From JABDCI01 sp964475835 (GTDB taxonomy: Bacteria > Verrucomicrobiota > Verrucomicrobiia > JABWAM01): 33,430 bases of DNA. Below are positions 16,385 through 24,436 of this stretch, one piece after another; within the stretch, counting starts at the first letter, position 1, and the number at the start of each line of letters is the position of its first letter. The position numbers and the translations under genes are program-made. The stretch covers positions 1 to 33,430 of the forward strand of contig CAYYYL010000031.1 of assembly GCA_964475835.1 (NCBI GenBank), in the 5' to 3' direction. The notes below the pieces were generated by a model, which had not been told where the DNA came from, made no database searches, and saw nothing but the letters and a program-made list of their open reading frames with translations.

Positions 16385-17196
16385 GCCCCGATCAACCCCA
16401 TATTGTGGTCAAAAATCTGACGCGCTCCTTCGATGGACGAAAGGTCCTCGATGGGGTGAGCTTCACTGTCAAGCGCGGCGAGACGCTTGTTGTTCTGGGG
16501 GGAAGCGGGTGCGGCAAGAGCACCCTCCTGCGTCACATCATCGGCTCCCTTAAGCCTGACTCCGGGCAGATCTGGTTGATGGGGCGCGAGATTACGCATA
16601 TGCCCGACCATGAGTTTTCGGAAATCCGCAAAAAATTCGGCATGCTCTTTCAAGGGTCCGCCCTTCTGAATTCCATCTCGGTCGGTGAAAATGTGGCGTT
16701 GCCCCTTCAGGAGCACACCAATCTTTCTCCCGACATCATCGACATCATGGTGAAGATGAAGACCAGCATGGTGGGGCTCACCGGGTTCGAGCATCTGATG
16801 CCCTCGCAGATTTCAGGTGGGATGAAGAAACGTGTCGCCCTTGCTCGGGCGATCGCGATGGACCCTGAGGTTCTGTTTTGTGATGAGCCCACAGCAGGCC
16901 TCGATCCTGTGATGACAGCCGTCGTGGACGTCCTCATCAACGATCTATGCAAAAAACTCGGAATGACGGCAGTGGTTGTGACCCACGACATGGCTAGTGT
17001 TTATCGGATTGCGGACCACATCGTGATGCTTCACAAAGGCAAGGTGGTGTTTGAAGGGACTGCCCCGGAAATCCGTGCGTCGTCCGACCCGATTGTGAAG
17101 CAGTTTATCAATGGGGATGCGGACGGTCCGATTTCCTTCAAACAATCCGGTGATGACTATTTGAAATCCCTTCTCGGCGACGAAAAAACTCTTTGA
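16381..17196 (+). CDS. mlaF: Mla-type phospholipid ABC transporter ATP-binding protein
   Basis: 271 aa ATPase driving the MlaE permease from the cytoplasmic face. Walker A GGSGCGKST (40-48), Q-loop in MLFQGSALLNSISV, signature SGGMKKRVALARA (~145), Walker B and D-loop VLFCDEPTAGLDP (~165) and H-loop VVVTHDM (~200) are intact. The SALLNSISVGENVALPL segment is typical of MlaF. It begins at a GTG that overlaps the mlaE stop. In E. coli the STAS protein MlaB binds the MlaF ATPase, which makes the STAS gene two positions upstream relevant. Confidence 0.95.
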   Translation: MSPDQPHIVVKNLTRSFDGRKVLDGVSFTVKRGETLVVLGGSGCGKSTLLRHIIGSLKPDSGQIWLMGREITHMPDHEFSEIRKKFGMLFQGSALLNSISVGENVALPLQEHTNLSPDIIDIMVKMKTSMVGLTGFEHLMPSQISGGMKKRVALARAIAMDPEVLFCDEPTAGLDPVMTAVVDVLINDLCKKLGMTAVVVTHDMASVYRIADHIVMLHKGKVVFEGTAPEIRASSDPIVKQFINGDADGPISFKQSGDDYLKSLLGDEKTL

Positions 17197-17218
17197 TATA
17201 CCTTTTTCCCTCAAGCCT

Positions 17219-18040
17219 ATGAAAGACACCGCGTCCCGCATTCGAATCGGACTGATGACTTTTGTCTCACTTTCCTTGGCGTGCATCGCCGTGTTTCTGA
17301 TCAGCCGCATCTCCTGGACGCCCAAGCAGGATGTGCGTATCAATTTCTCGTTCATCAACAGCTTGGAGGTTCGCGCGCCGGTCCGTTTTGCTGGGGCGCG
17401 GGTGGGGGAGGTGCGGAAGATTCATGTGCTCAGCGCCGATGAACGTGCCGAGTTCACGAAGAATCCCCCCTATGTCTATGTCATTGTCAGCGTGGACAAA
17501 CGCATCAAGATCCCGAGGGAAACCAAGGCGATGGTGAACACGATGGGGTTCATGGGGGAGAAATATCTGGAGCTCCTTCCAGAGTCGCGTTCCACCACCT
17601 ACCTCGACGGTGGGGAGGCTCTCGAAGGTGTGGATCCGACCGCGATGGACTCGGTTTTTGCCTCCGCCAAGAAGCTTTCGGATGAGATGCAGATCGCGGC
17701 GAAGAACATGAACACGCTCACGACAGAAATGCAGGACCGCCTTCCTGTGCTCATCGGGGAACTGGAAAAGACGCTCGCCTCGGCGCAGGACCTCGCGGGG
17801 GATGCCAAGCATCTCACGGGCAATGTGCAGTCCATGGTGGACCGCAACCGCGACAATCTCGAGCACCTGCTGGCCAATTCCCGGCAGATGACGATCTACA
17901 TGAAAAGCCTGAGTCATGTGCTGGCACGTCGTCCCTGGAAAATCATCTGGGGTTTTGGCGGCCCGTTGCCGATTGACCCGGAAAATATGAAGTTTGTGGG
18001 GCCTCCGGATCAAACCGTGGTCGACGAGGATAAAAAATAA
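17219..18040 (+). CDS. mlaD: MlaD-family (MCE domain) lipid-binding protein
   Basis: 273 aa. An N-terminal membrane anchor (LMTFVSLSLACIAVFLISRI, ~12-32) is followed by the MCE domain (~37-115; APVRFAGARVGEVRKIHVL is the typical core). Residues ~140-235 are a long helical tail (SAKKLSDEMQIAAKNMNTL, DRNRDNLEHLLANSRQMTI), as in MCE proteins that form periplasmic hexameric rings or tunnels. It is longer than E. coli MlaD (183 aa) because of this tail and ends with a proline-rich segment. It completes an mlaEFD unit; MlaC and MlaA homologues are not in the window. Its TAA stop overlaps the next start by one base. Confidence 0.92.
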   Translation: MKDTASRIRIGLMTFVSLSLACIAVFLISRISWTPKQDVRINFSFINSLEVRAPVRFAGARVGEVRKIHVLSADERAEFTKNPPYVYVIVSVDKRIKIPRETKAMVNTMGFMGEKYLELLPESRSTTYLDGGEALEGVDPTAMDSVFASAKKLSDEMQIAAKNMNTLTTEMQDRLPVLIGELEKTLASAQDLAGDAKHLTGNVQSMVDRNRDNLEHLLANSRQMTIYMKSLSHVLARRPWKIIWGFGGPLPIDPENMKFVGPPDQTVVDEDKK

Positions 18041-19314
18041 TGGCTGTCGGCGATCCTTCAGCTCAGGACCCCTATCGCGGCCTTGTCCGGGTCAGCTGCA
18101 TCATCAATTCGATTCACGACTATCGCGAGTTGCTTACTTCGCTCCTTCAAGCCACCAAGGAGGTCATGAACTGTGATGCCGGCAGCATCATGCTCTATGA
18201 GCCCGCCACCCATGATCTGAGCTGGCATGTGGCGCTGGGCGAGAAGGCGGACAAGTTGAAGGAGATGGGGCGTCTCAAGATGGGCCAGGGTGTGGCGGGG
18301 TGGGTTGCAGAAAATCGCAAGTCCGCCCTCGTAGCCGACACCGACCGGGACGAGCGTTTTTTCAGGGGTGCGGATTCGCGCACGGGTTTTCAAACACGAT
18401 CCATCGTCTGTGTGCCCCTGCAGCTCAACGACAAGCTGGTGGGCGTGCTCCAGGCGTTGAATCCCTTGCACAAACCCTTTTTCGATGAACGCGATCTGGA
18501 GGTGTTCGAAGCCTATGGGGCGATGGCGGCCACGGCGATTGAAAAGATCCGGTGGCAGGAGGCGACTCTCCAGCAGCAAAAACTCCAGCAGGAACTCGAG
18601 ATCGCCGAGGAGATCCAGGCACGCTTTCTTTCCGATCGATTTGAGCAGGCAGAGCGGGTCTTCGATCTCGCTTTCCACTACCAGCCTGCGTTTCAGATCG
18701 GTGGGGATTTCTACGATGTTCAGGAGACGGCGGAAGGGGAGCACGCGATCATCCTCGGGGATGTGACCGGCAAGGGCGTTCCCGCAGCGCTCCTGATGGC
18801 GCAGATTTTGTCCGAGTTCCGCTACCGGGCCCCGAGGGAGAGCGATCCCGGAAAAATTCTGGCCCTTCTGAATCAAAGTCTGAGTTCCCGCAGCGCGCGG
18901 GGCATGTTCGCCACAGCATGGTGCGGGGTGGTCTGCCCTGCGGATGGGGATATCAAACTGCGCCACGCCAGCGCGGGACATCTCGCCCCCCTGCATCGCA
19001 CCCACGGGCGCGCGGAGACCGTGCTCCTCCCGTCGGGGCTTCCCCTGGGGGTCGTGCCGGACATGACGTATGAAACCACCCATCTGCTGCTTCGTGCCGG
19101 GGAGATGCTGTGTGTTTATACGGATGGAATCACCGAGGCCCGCAATGTGAAGGGTGAGGAGTTCGGGACCCGACGCCTGGAGAATTTTCTCGCCACCCTG
19201 GAGGGAAAACCTGGGATTGCCAAGGAGACGTTTCTTCGGGAAATTCTTGGTTTTGAGGAAGGAGCTTCACAACGCGACGACATTACGTTTCTTTTGTTTG
19301 GCCCCAAATCATGA
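18040..19314 (+). CDS. GAF domain plus SpoIIE/PP2C-type serine phosphatase (RsbU-like)
   Basis: 424 aa, cytoplasmic. Residues ~25-170 are a GAF sensory domain (MNCDAGSIMLYEP, GQGVAGWVAENRKSALVADT, RSIVCVPLQLNDKLVGVLQA). A glutamine/leucine-rich coiled coil (~172-195) links it to a PP2C-like phosphatase with GGDFYDV, ILGDVTGKGVPAALLMA, RHASAGHLAPL, YTDGITEARN and RDDITFLLF, which carry the metal-binding aspartates. Such proteins dephosphorylate STAS antagonists and so release a sigma factor or other partner. The ATG overlaps the mlaD stop and the end overlaps the RsbW-like gene, so the transporter and the switch appear to be one transcription unit. Confidence 0.94.
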   Translation: MAVGDPSAQDPYRGLVRVSCIINSIHDYRELLTSLLQATKEVMNCDAGSIMLYEPATHDLSWHVALGEKADKLKEMGRLKMGQGVAGWVAENRKSALVADTDRDERFFRGADSRTGFQTRSIVCVPLQLNDKLVGVLQALNPLHKPFFDERDLEVFEAYGAMAATAIEKIRWQEATLQQQKLQQELEIAEEIQARFLSDRFEQAERVFDLAFHYQPAFQIGGDFYDVQETAEGEHAIILGDVTGKGVPAALLMAQILSEFRYRAPRESDPGKILALLNQSLSSRSARGMFATAWCGVVCPADGDIKLRHASAGHLAPLHRTHGRAETVLLPSGLPLGVVPDMTYETTHLLLRAGEMLCVYTDGITEARNVKGEEFGTRRLENFLATLEGKPGIAKETFLREILGFEEGASQRDDITFLLFGPKS

Positions 19315-19718
19315 ATTCTCTGATGCACTACGAATGTACCAGTTGCCCCTCCCAGATGGCCGCCGTCCGAGCCCGGATACGGGAATCCGCCATGGATTAT
19401 GGTTTCAAGGAGGAGACCGTGAATCATCTCGTCCTTGCCGTGGATGAGGCCTGCACGAACATCATCCGTCATGCTTACGAGGGACGTGCGGATGGAAAAA
19501 TCGAGATGGATATGATTTCGTCCCCCGATTTCTGGGAAGTGCGCCTCCGGGACTACGGACGAAAGTGCGATCCCTCCACCCTCAAGGGCCGGGACCTCGA
19601 AAATGTGCGTCCCGGTGGGCTGGGCCTTTTTTTTATCAAGAACGCCTTTGATGAAGTTCACTTCGATCACTCGCCTCGCAGCGGAACCTGCCTGGTTCTG
19701 CGGAAGAAGAAGGCATGA
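19311..19718 (+). CDS. RsbW-like anti-sigma factor / serine kinase (HATPase fold)
   Basis: 135 aa, the usual size of RsbW/SpoIIAB-type kinases. The N box reads VDEACTNIIRHAYEG (~45-58), the G1 region LRDYGRKCDP and the G2 region GGLGLFFIKNAFDEV; together these form the Bergerat ATP site. Proteins of this type phosphorylate a STAS antagonist and sequester a partner, often a sigma factor. No sigma factor is encoded in the window, so the partner is unknown. It overlaps the phosphatase gene upstream (4 bases) and ruvX downstream (4 bases). Confidence 0.93.
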   Translation: MNSLMHYECTSCPSQMAAVRARIRESAMDYGFKEETVNHLVLAVDEACTNIIRHAYEGRADGKIEMDMISSPDFWEVRLRDYGRKCDPSTLKGRDLENVRPGGLGLFFIKNAFDEVHFDHSPRSGTCLVLRKKKA

Positions 19719-20119
19719 GGGTCCTTGGTGTTGATTACGGCACGGTTCGCGTGGGACTGGCCTTGAGTGATGAACTGGGAATGCTCGCCACGCCTCTCGA
19801 AACGGTGGAGCGTGCCCTTGCCGTCGCACGAATCTGCGAGGTGATGAAAAACCGGGGGGTGACGACCCTTGTTCTGGGAATGCCGCGCAATATGGACGGC
19901 ACCTATGGACCAAAGGCCAAGGAGGTGGAGTTATTCGCCGAGGAATTGAAAAAGGCGGGTGTGAATCAGATCCAGTTCTGGGACGAGCGGCTCACCACGC
20001 GTTCGGCCGAGCGCATGCTCATCGAAGCGGATGTCTCGCGCAAACGGCGCAAGGAAGTGATCGACAAGCTCGCCGCACAGCAAATTCTCCAGGGTTATCT
20101 CGATTCCAAACAAATGTAG
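19715..20119 (+). CDS. ruvX: Putative Holliday junction resolvase / pre-16S rRNA nuclease
   Basis: 134 aa RNase H-fold nuclease (YqgF family), normally ~138 aa. VLGVDYGTVRVGLALSD opens the protein with the first acidic residue. LVLGMPRNMDGTYGPKA, WDERLTTRSAERML and RRKEVIDKLAAQQILQGYLD are the other family blocks with the remaining acidic residues. YqgF is implicated in 16S rRNA 5' processing. It overlaps the kinase gene by 4 bases and precedes tlyA, an rRNA methyltransferase-like gene, so the end of this operon may relate to ribosome maturation. Confidence 0.95.
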   Translation: MRVLGVDYGTVRVGLALSDELGMLATPLETVERALAVARICEVMKNRGVTTLVLGMPRNMDGTYGPKAKEVELFAEELKKAGVNQIQFWDERLTTRSAERMLIEADVSRKRRKEVIDKLAAQQILQGYLDSKQM

Positions 20120-20120
20120 A

Positions 20121-20148
20121 GGATAGGGTGCGACCGCTGGGCGCGCCG
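20121..20148. repeat. Family C palindrome between ruvX and tlyA
   Basis: TAGGGTGCGACCGCTGGGCG followed by CGCCG is nearly identical to the reverse complement of 29701-29727. It begins 2 bases after the ruvX stop and supplies a spurious in-frame upstream GTG (20128) for tlyA. Confidence 0.75.
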
Positions 20149-20163
20149 TTCCACTTAAAAACT

Positions 20164-20907
20164 ATGCCTGCAACCCAACGTCTCGATGTCGCCCTTGTGG
20201 AACGTGGACTCGTCGATTCGCGTGAAAAGGCACAACGCCTGATCATGGCGGGTAAGGTGCGCGTCAACGATGTGCCTGCGGGCAAGGCGAGCGTGAAGGT
20301 TCGTTCTGAAGATGTGCTCCGCGTTCTGGAGGATGAAAAGTTTGTGAGTCGCGGAGGTTACAAACTGGAGGCTGCCCTCCAGCAATTCGCCATCAATTGC
20401 GCGGGATGGATTTGCCTCGATGTAGGCGCCTCCACCGGAGGATTCACCGATTGCCTTCTTCAACATGGAGCAAAGCGTGTCTTTGCAGTGGATGTGGGGG
20501 AAAACCAGATTGCTTGGAAGCTGCGGAGTGATCCACGGGTGCGGGTGCTCGACCATCAGAATGCCCGTTATCTGGACCGGGGTCTTGTCGATGAAACGGT
20601 GGATTTCGTCACCGCGGATGTGTCGTTTATTTCCGTATGCAAAGTGCTTCCCGCAGTCCTCGCGTGTGCGAAACCGGACGCGCAGGCCGTGATTTTAATC
20701 AAACCTCAATTTGAAGCCGGACGGGAGCATGTAGGTGAGGGTGGAGTGGTGCGGGATTCCAGAGTTCACGAGCAGGTGGTGATGGCTGTCCGTGCCTTTG
20801 TGGAGCAGGAGCTTAAGGCGGTCTGGCGCGGGGTGATTCAGAGTCCGTTGGAGGGTCCGGCCGGGAACAAGGAGTTTTTGGCGTGGTTTCAGATGCATTC
20901 GGATTAA
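20164..20907 (+). CDS. tlyA: TlyA-family rRNA (cytidine-2'-O)-methyltransferase / hemolysin-like protein
   Basis: 247 aa from the chosen start. Residues ~1-60 are an S4 RNA-binding domain (QRLDVALVERGLVDSREKAQ, then RLIMAGKVRVND). Residues ~75-245 are an FtsJ-like SAM methyltransferase with motif I LDVGASTGGFTDCLLQHGAK, followed by FAVDVGENQIAWKLR, and the catalytic-region segments DFVTADVSFISV and LIKPQFEAGRE. TlyA proteins methylate rRNA; some were first named hemolysins. The frame is open to a GTG at 20128 within a palindromic repeat, but ATG 20164 gives the normal N-terminus. It is the last gene of the operon-like run beginning at 15256. Confidence 0.94.
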   Translation: MPATQRLDVALVERGLVDSREKAQRLIMAGKVRVNDVPAGKASVKVRSEDVLRVLEDEKFVSRGGYKLEAALQQFAINCAGWICLDVGASTGGFTDCLLQHGAKRVFAVDVGENQIAWKLRSDPRVRVLDHQNARYLDRGLVDETVDFVTADVSFISVCKVLPAVLACAKPDAQAVILIKPQFEAGREHVGEGGVVRDSRVHEQVVMAVRAFVEQELKAVWRGVIQSPLEGPAGNKEFLAWFQMHSD

Positions 20908-20974
20908 AAAACGAGGTGTAATTTTCAAAGATGGGATGGACTCGAATTCCCTTTTGCCTTAAGGAAACGGGATT

Positions 20975-21472
20975 GTGGCTGGATCTCATTTCACCCATTC
21001 AACAGGAAAACGCCTTCGATCCTGGAGGATTCTCCAGATTGCATTTTTTGCGTCCGGCGTGCTTCTCGGGATGGGCGGGTTTACCTTTTACACTGCCAGG
21101 GGAACATCCTATTTATCCAACGATCCGAAGGCGTGCGCCAACTGTCATGTAATGCGTGAGCCATTCGATTCCTGGCAGAAAAGCAGTCATCATGCCGTGG
21201 CTACTTGCAATGATTGTCATGTGCCTCACTCATTTTTTTCAAAATGGATGGCCAAGGCGGAACACGGCTGGAATCATTCCTCGGCGTTCACGACCCAACG
21301 ATTTCATGAACCCATCCAGGTGAAGGAAAAAAGTTTCCGGGATCTGCAGGACAATTGCCTGCGCTGCCATGGCGAACTGACTTCGGAGATCGCGGGACAT
21401 CGCACTCTTTCGGAGGACGATCCTTTGAATTGCATCCGATGTCATTCGACGGTTGGACACAAGGGGCGTTAA
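20975..21472 (+). CDS. nrfH: Cytochrome c nitrite reductase small subunit, tetrahaem quinol dehydrogenase
   Basis: 165 aa membrane-anchored NapC/NrfH-family cytochrome that takes electrons from menaquinol and passes them to NrfA. One N-terminal membrane helix (~20-40, LQIAFFASGVLLGMGGFTFY) is followed by four haem sites: CANCH (54-58), CNDCH (78-82), CLRCH and CIRCH. The first reads CANCHVM; a Met two residues after the haem His is a known NrfH feature. The start is GTG at 20975, with AAGGA 9 bases upstream. It is transcribed with nrfA (27-base gap). Together they carry out periplasmic six-electron reduction of nitrite to ammonia. Confidence 0.94.
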   Translation: MAGSHFTHSTGKRLRSWRILQIAFFASGVLLGMGGFTFYTARGTSYLSNDPKACANCHVMREPFDSWQKSSHHAVATCNDCHVPHSFFSKWMAKAEHGWNHSSAFTTQRFHEPIQVKEKSFRDLQDNCLRCHGELTSEIAGHRTLSEDDPLNCIRCHSTVGHKGR

Positions 21473-21499
21473 AAAAATTCGTATCCATATTCAATTTCC

Positions 21500-22999
21500 A
21501 TGAAAACCAAAACAACGACAACGATCGGCGTCTGCATTTGTATTGCTGCGGGAGTTGGAATCGCATTTCTGCTTCAGAACATCAACCGGCGTCAATTCGA
21601 GGCGCAACAGACGCATTTCAAGGTCGTTGATCTGACGGAGAAATCCGAGGATCCGCTCCTCTGGGGGAGTAATTTTCCACGACAATACGACACCTATCAA
21701 CGGACCGTGGACATGGAGCACACACGTTACGGTGGATCCGAAGCGGATCCAAGAGACCCCGGTCAGACCACAAGCAAGATCGAGGCGGACCCGCGCCTCA
21801 AGACGATGTGGGCCGGGTATGCGTTTGCGGTGGATTTTCGTGAGGAGCGCGGACACGCCTACATGCTGCAGGATCAGAAGTCAACCGGTCGCCAGAAGGT
21901 CGTGGTCCAGCCCGGGGCCTGTCTTCATTGCCATGCCTCCACAACCGTTCCGTATCGAAATGAGGGAGTGAAGGCTGGAGCCCCCGGCACAGGGGATGAG
22001 CCCCTTCTTTCTTCGGAGGGACTTGCCCAATTGCACAAGGGGTTTGAGGTTATGTGCGCCCAGCCTTACAGCAATGCGGTCCAGGCGGTCTCGCATCCCG
22101 TAGCCTGTATTGATTGTCACGATCCAGCCACCATGAATTTACGAATCACCCGCCCTGGGTTTCTGAATGGGGTGCAGGCTCTGGCCACAAGTGCGGATGG
22201 GGTCCCTCATCTTCCGAGTATTGAACGCTGGCGCAAAGGTGAGAGGACGAAACCTTATGATCCAAATAAGGAGGCCAGTCGACAGGAGATGCGGTCCTTT
22301 GTATGCGCCCAGTGTCATGTGGAGTACTATTTCAAGGGGGATGCCAAACTGTTGACCTTTCCTTGGCAGAACGGTTTGAAGGTGGAGCAAATCCTCTCCT
22401 ATTACGACGAACCGAAATTCAAGGATGGAAAACCCCACAAGGATTGGGTGCATAAACTGACCGGAGCGCCGGTATTGAAAGCCCAACATCCGGAGTTTGA
22501 GTTGTGGAGTCAGGGAACCCATGCCCGGGCAGGTGTTGCCTGTGCGGATTGTCATATGCCCTATATGCGGGACGGTGCAGTCAAAGTGAGTAGTCACCAT
22601 GTTCGCAGCCCCTTGATGGATGTTTCCAAATCATGTCAGACCTGCCATCACACCAGTGAGGCTGAGCTCATGGCGCGAGTGGAAACGATTCAAGATCGAA
22701 CGCATCATTTGATGGATCGTTCCCTGGACGCTCTGATGGCTCTCATTGGCGATTTGGAGAAAGCGCGAATGGACGGTTACGCCGACGCCGAGCTCGCGGA
22801 TGTCGGACAGCTTCAACGCCAGGCTTCGTGGCGTATCGATTTCGTCAATGCAGAGAATTCCATGGGGTTTCACGCACCTCAGGAATCCGCACGGATTCTC
22901 GCAGAGGCGTGCGATCTTGCCCGATTGGGACAGGTTAAGCTTCTTCAATTGCGACTCAATAACCCCAGACTTCCTTCCAAACCAGCATCCGGATCCTGA
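21500..22999 (+). CDS. nrfA: Ammonia-forming cytochrome c nitrite reductase, CXXCH active-site form
   Basis: 499 aa pentahaem enzyme exported or anchored by an N-terminal hydrophobic segment (TIGVCICIAAGVGIAFLL). Haem sites are CLHCH (141-145), CIDCH (203-207), CAQCH (269-273), CADCH (348-352) and CQTCH (379-383). Active-site residues expected of NrfA are visible: Arg in LRITRPG, Tyr in CAQCHVEYYF, the KAQH motif (327-330) near the calcium site, and His341 in GTHARAG. The odd point is the first (catalytic) haem: well-studied NrfA proteins have CXXCK with lysine as proximal ligand, while here residue 145 is His. CXXCH forms of NrfA are known in some lineages. Otherwise the length and order fit NrfA, not octahaem reductases. 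Confidence 0.93.
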   Translation: MKTKTTTTIGVCICIAAGVGIAFLLQNINRRQFEAQQTHFKVVDLTEKSEDPLLWGSNFPRQYDTYQRTVDMEHTRYGGSEADPRDPGQTTSKIEADPRLKTMWAGYAFAVDFREERGHAYMLQDQKSTGRQKVVVQPGACLHCHASTTVPYRNEGVKAGAPGTGDEPLLSSEGLAQLHKGFEVMCAQPYSNAVQAVSHPVACIDCHDPATMNLRITRPGFLNGVQALATSADGVPHLPSIERWRKGERTKPYDPNKEASRQEMRSFVCAQCHVEYYFKGDAKLLTFPWQNGLKVEQILSYYDEPKFKDGKPHKDWVHKLTGAPVLKAQHPEFELWSQGTHARAGVACADCHMPYMRDGAVKVSSHHVRSPLMDVSKSCQTCHHTSEAELMARVETIQDRTHHLMDRSLDALMALIGDLEKARMDGYADAELADVGQLQRQASWRIDFVNAENSMGFHAPQESARILAEACDLARLGQVKLLQLRLNNPRLPSKPASGS

Positions 23000-23090
23000 A
23001 AGACATGTCCCGAGTATGGTTGTTGGAGGAGTTCCAGGGAAAGGAGGTCGGACTCGCCAAAAACCCGGACGATCTGGTAGTCTGCCCCCC

Positions 23091-23555
23091 ATGAAGATTT
23101 CGGAGCTCATCGATCCGCGTTTTGTGAATTTGAGCCTTCAGGCTGCTTCGAAGGAGGAGGCCATCGAACAGATCGCTCAGGTTGCCAAGGGGCATCCCAA
23201 TCTGTTGGATTTTCCCGCGTTCTGCCGGGCCATTTACGAACGTGAGACGGTGGCGAGCACTTCGATTGGCAACGGGGTCGCCATTCCCCATGCGCGTACG
23301 GATCAGGTGAAGGATCTCCTGCTGGTGGTTGGCCGGTTGAATCAGCCCGTCAAGTTCGCTCCCACGGATGAAGTTCCGGTGCGTCTTTTGTTTTTGATTG
23401 GAACTCAGAAAAAACTGGTGACGGAGTATCTTCGCGTGGTCGGGATGCTCGCCCGACATCTGCGAAATGAGGAGTTTCGCCGCAAACTTCTGGAGGCCCC
23501 GGATGCCGCCGCCGTGATCCAGACGTTTGTGGAGAGTGAAAAAGAGTTTACGTGA
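23091..23555 (+). CDS. PTS IIA component (PtsN / fructose-type)
   Basis: 154 aa cytoplasmic phosphocarrier. The phosphorylatable His67 lies in the family motif TSIGNGVAIPHAR, preceded by IYERETVAST and followed by the VRLLFLIGTQKKLVTEYLRV block. The frame continues far upstream but only through the shadow of nrfA, so the ATG at 23091 (MKISELIDP) is the start. No EIIB/EIIC permease is nearby, which favours a regulatory, PtsN-like role over direct sugar uptake (inference). It overlaps tilS by 4 bases. Confidence 0.9.
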   Translation: MKISELIDPRFVNLSLQAASKEEAIEQIAQVAKGHPNLLDFPAFCRAIYERETVASTSIGNGVAIPHARTDQVKDLLLVVGRLNQPVKFAPTDEVPVRLLFLIGTQKKLVTEYLRVVGMLARHLRNEEFRRKLLEAPDAAAVIQTFVESEKEFT

Positions 23556-24319
23556 GGACCGTCCGTACGATTCCGCCGCTGGGACGTTCCTACGCCCGGC
23601 GTGGTCTTTACGAAGGTGTGCAGCGTGCATTGCGGAATTTCAATTGGTCGCCGGTTCGGCATCAGGTGGTTGTGGGAGTTTCCGGGGGAAGGGATTCGGT
23701 CTGTCTGCTTCATCTTCTGTTGAATCTGGGATGTAAGGTGTATGTGGCCCATGTGAACCATCAATTGCGCGGAAGGGAGAGCGATCGTGATGAGCGATTT
23801 GTCCGAGAGCTTTGTCATCAATGGAAGGTGCCCCTTTCTGTTCTCCGGGTGAATGTGGCTGCGAAGGCGAAACGCCACAGGCTTTCCATTGAGGAGGCCG
23901 CGAGGATCGCCAGATACCGTTTTTTTGCCCAGGTGGCGCGACGAAGGAACATCCACGATGTCGCTGTAGCCCATCATCAGAAGGACCAGGCTGAAACGGT
24001 TTTGATGCGCATTCTAATGGGATGCGATCGGTCGCGTTTGCGGGGGATGGAACCCAGTCGTCCCATGCCTTGTTTAAACTGGAGCGGAGTCAGGGCTGCA
24101 GTCCCTTTCGAGTTGCGGCTGGTGCGTCCCATGCTCGATGCGCCTGTTGAATGGGTGGAGTTGTATGCCCGGCAGAACCGCCTCAAATTCTACGAGGACA
24201 GTTCCAATAAAAAGACGTCCCACCCCCGGAATTGGATCCGTCACAAACTTCTCCCGATGGTGGAAAAGGGAATGAATCGGAATGTCATCCGTTCCCTCGC
24301 ACGATTGGCAGCTTGCTGA
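23552..24319 (+). CDS. tilS: tRNA(Ile)-lysidine synthase, short form
   Basis: 255 aa PP-loop ATPase that adds lysine to C34 of tRNA-Ile(CAU), allowing AUA decoding. The PP-loop SGGRDS (44-49), HVNHQLRGRESDRDERFV, EEAARIARYRFF, AHHQKDQAETVLMRILMG and the D-SN...RNWIRHKLLPM block are all present, so the catalytic domain is complete. It stops just after, at RSLARLAAC, about where longer homologues (~310-470 aa) continue into the tRNA-binding middle and C-terminal domains. A REP element begins 3 bases after the stop. Either a naturally minimal TilS or a C-terminally truncated gene. Confidence 0.9.
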   Translation: MRTVRTIPPLGRSYARRGLYEGVQRALRNFNWSPVRHQVVVGVSGGRDSVCLLHLLLNLGCKVYVAHVNHQLRGRESDRDERFVRELCHQWKVPLSVLRVNVAAKAKRHRLSIEEAARIARYRFFAQVARRRNIHDVAVAHHQKDQAETVLMRILMGCDRSRLRGMEPSRPMPCLNWSGVRAAVPFELRLVRPMLDAPVEWVELYARQNRLKFYEDSSNKKTSHPRNWIRHKLLPMVEKGMNRNVIRSLARLAAC

Positions 24320-24321
24320 AT

Positions 24322-24395
24322 CCTTTGGAGGGCGACGTTCTGTCGCCCCCGTTTTTCTTAATGATTGGCGACGACAGAGCGTCGCCCTCCAAAGG
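24322..24395. repeat. Complete family A two-hairpin element after tilS
   Basis: Perfect 16-bp outer inverted repeats (CCTTTGGAGGGCGACG at 24322-24337; complement at 24380-24395). The right inner hairpin reads GGCGACG-ACAGAG-CGTCGCC; the left arm is shortened (GGCGACGTTCTGTCGCC). It begins 3 bases after the tilS stop and probably ends transcription there. Confidence 0.88.
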
Positions 24396-24436
24396 AAAAG
24401 AAGGCGTTGGCTTATTTTTGATTTCTGAAAAATAAA

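Noticed and set aside
20128..20163. Upstream GTG start for tlyA
   Set aside because: It lies in a family C palindrome; the ATG at 20164 gives the usual S4-domain N-terminus.
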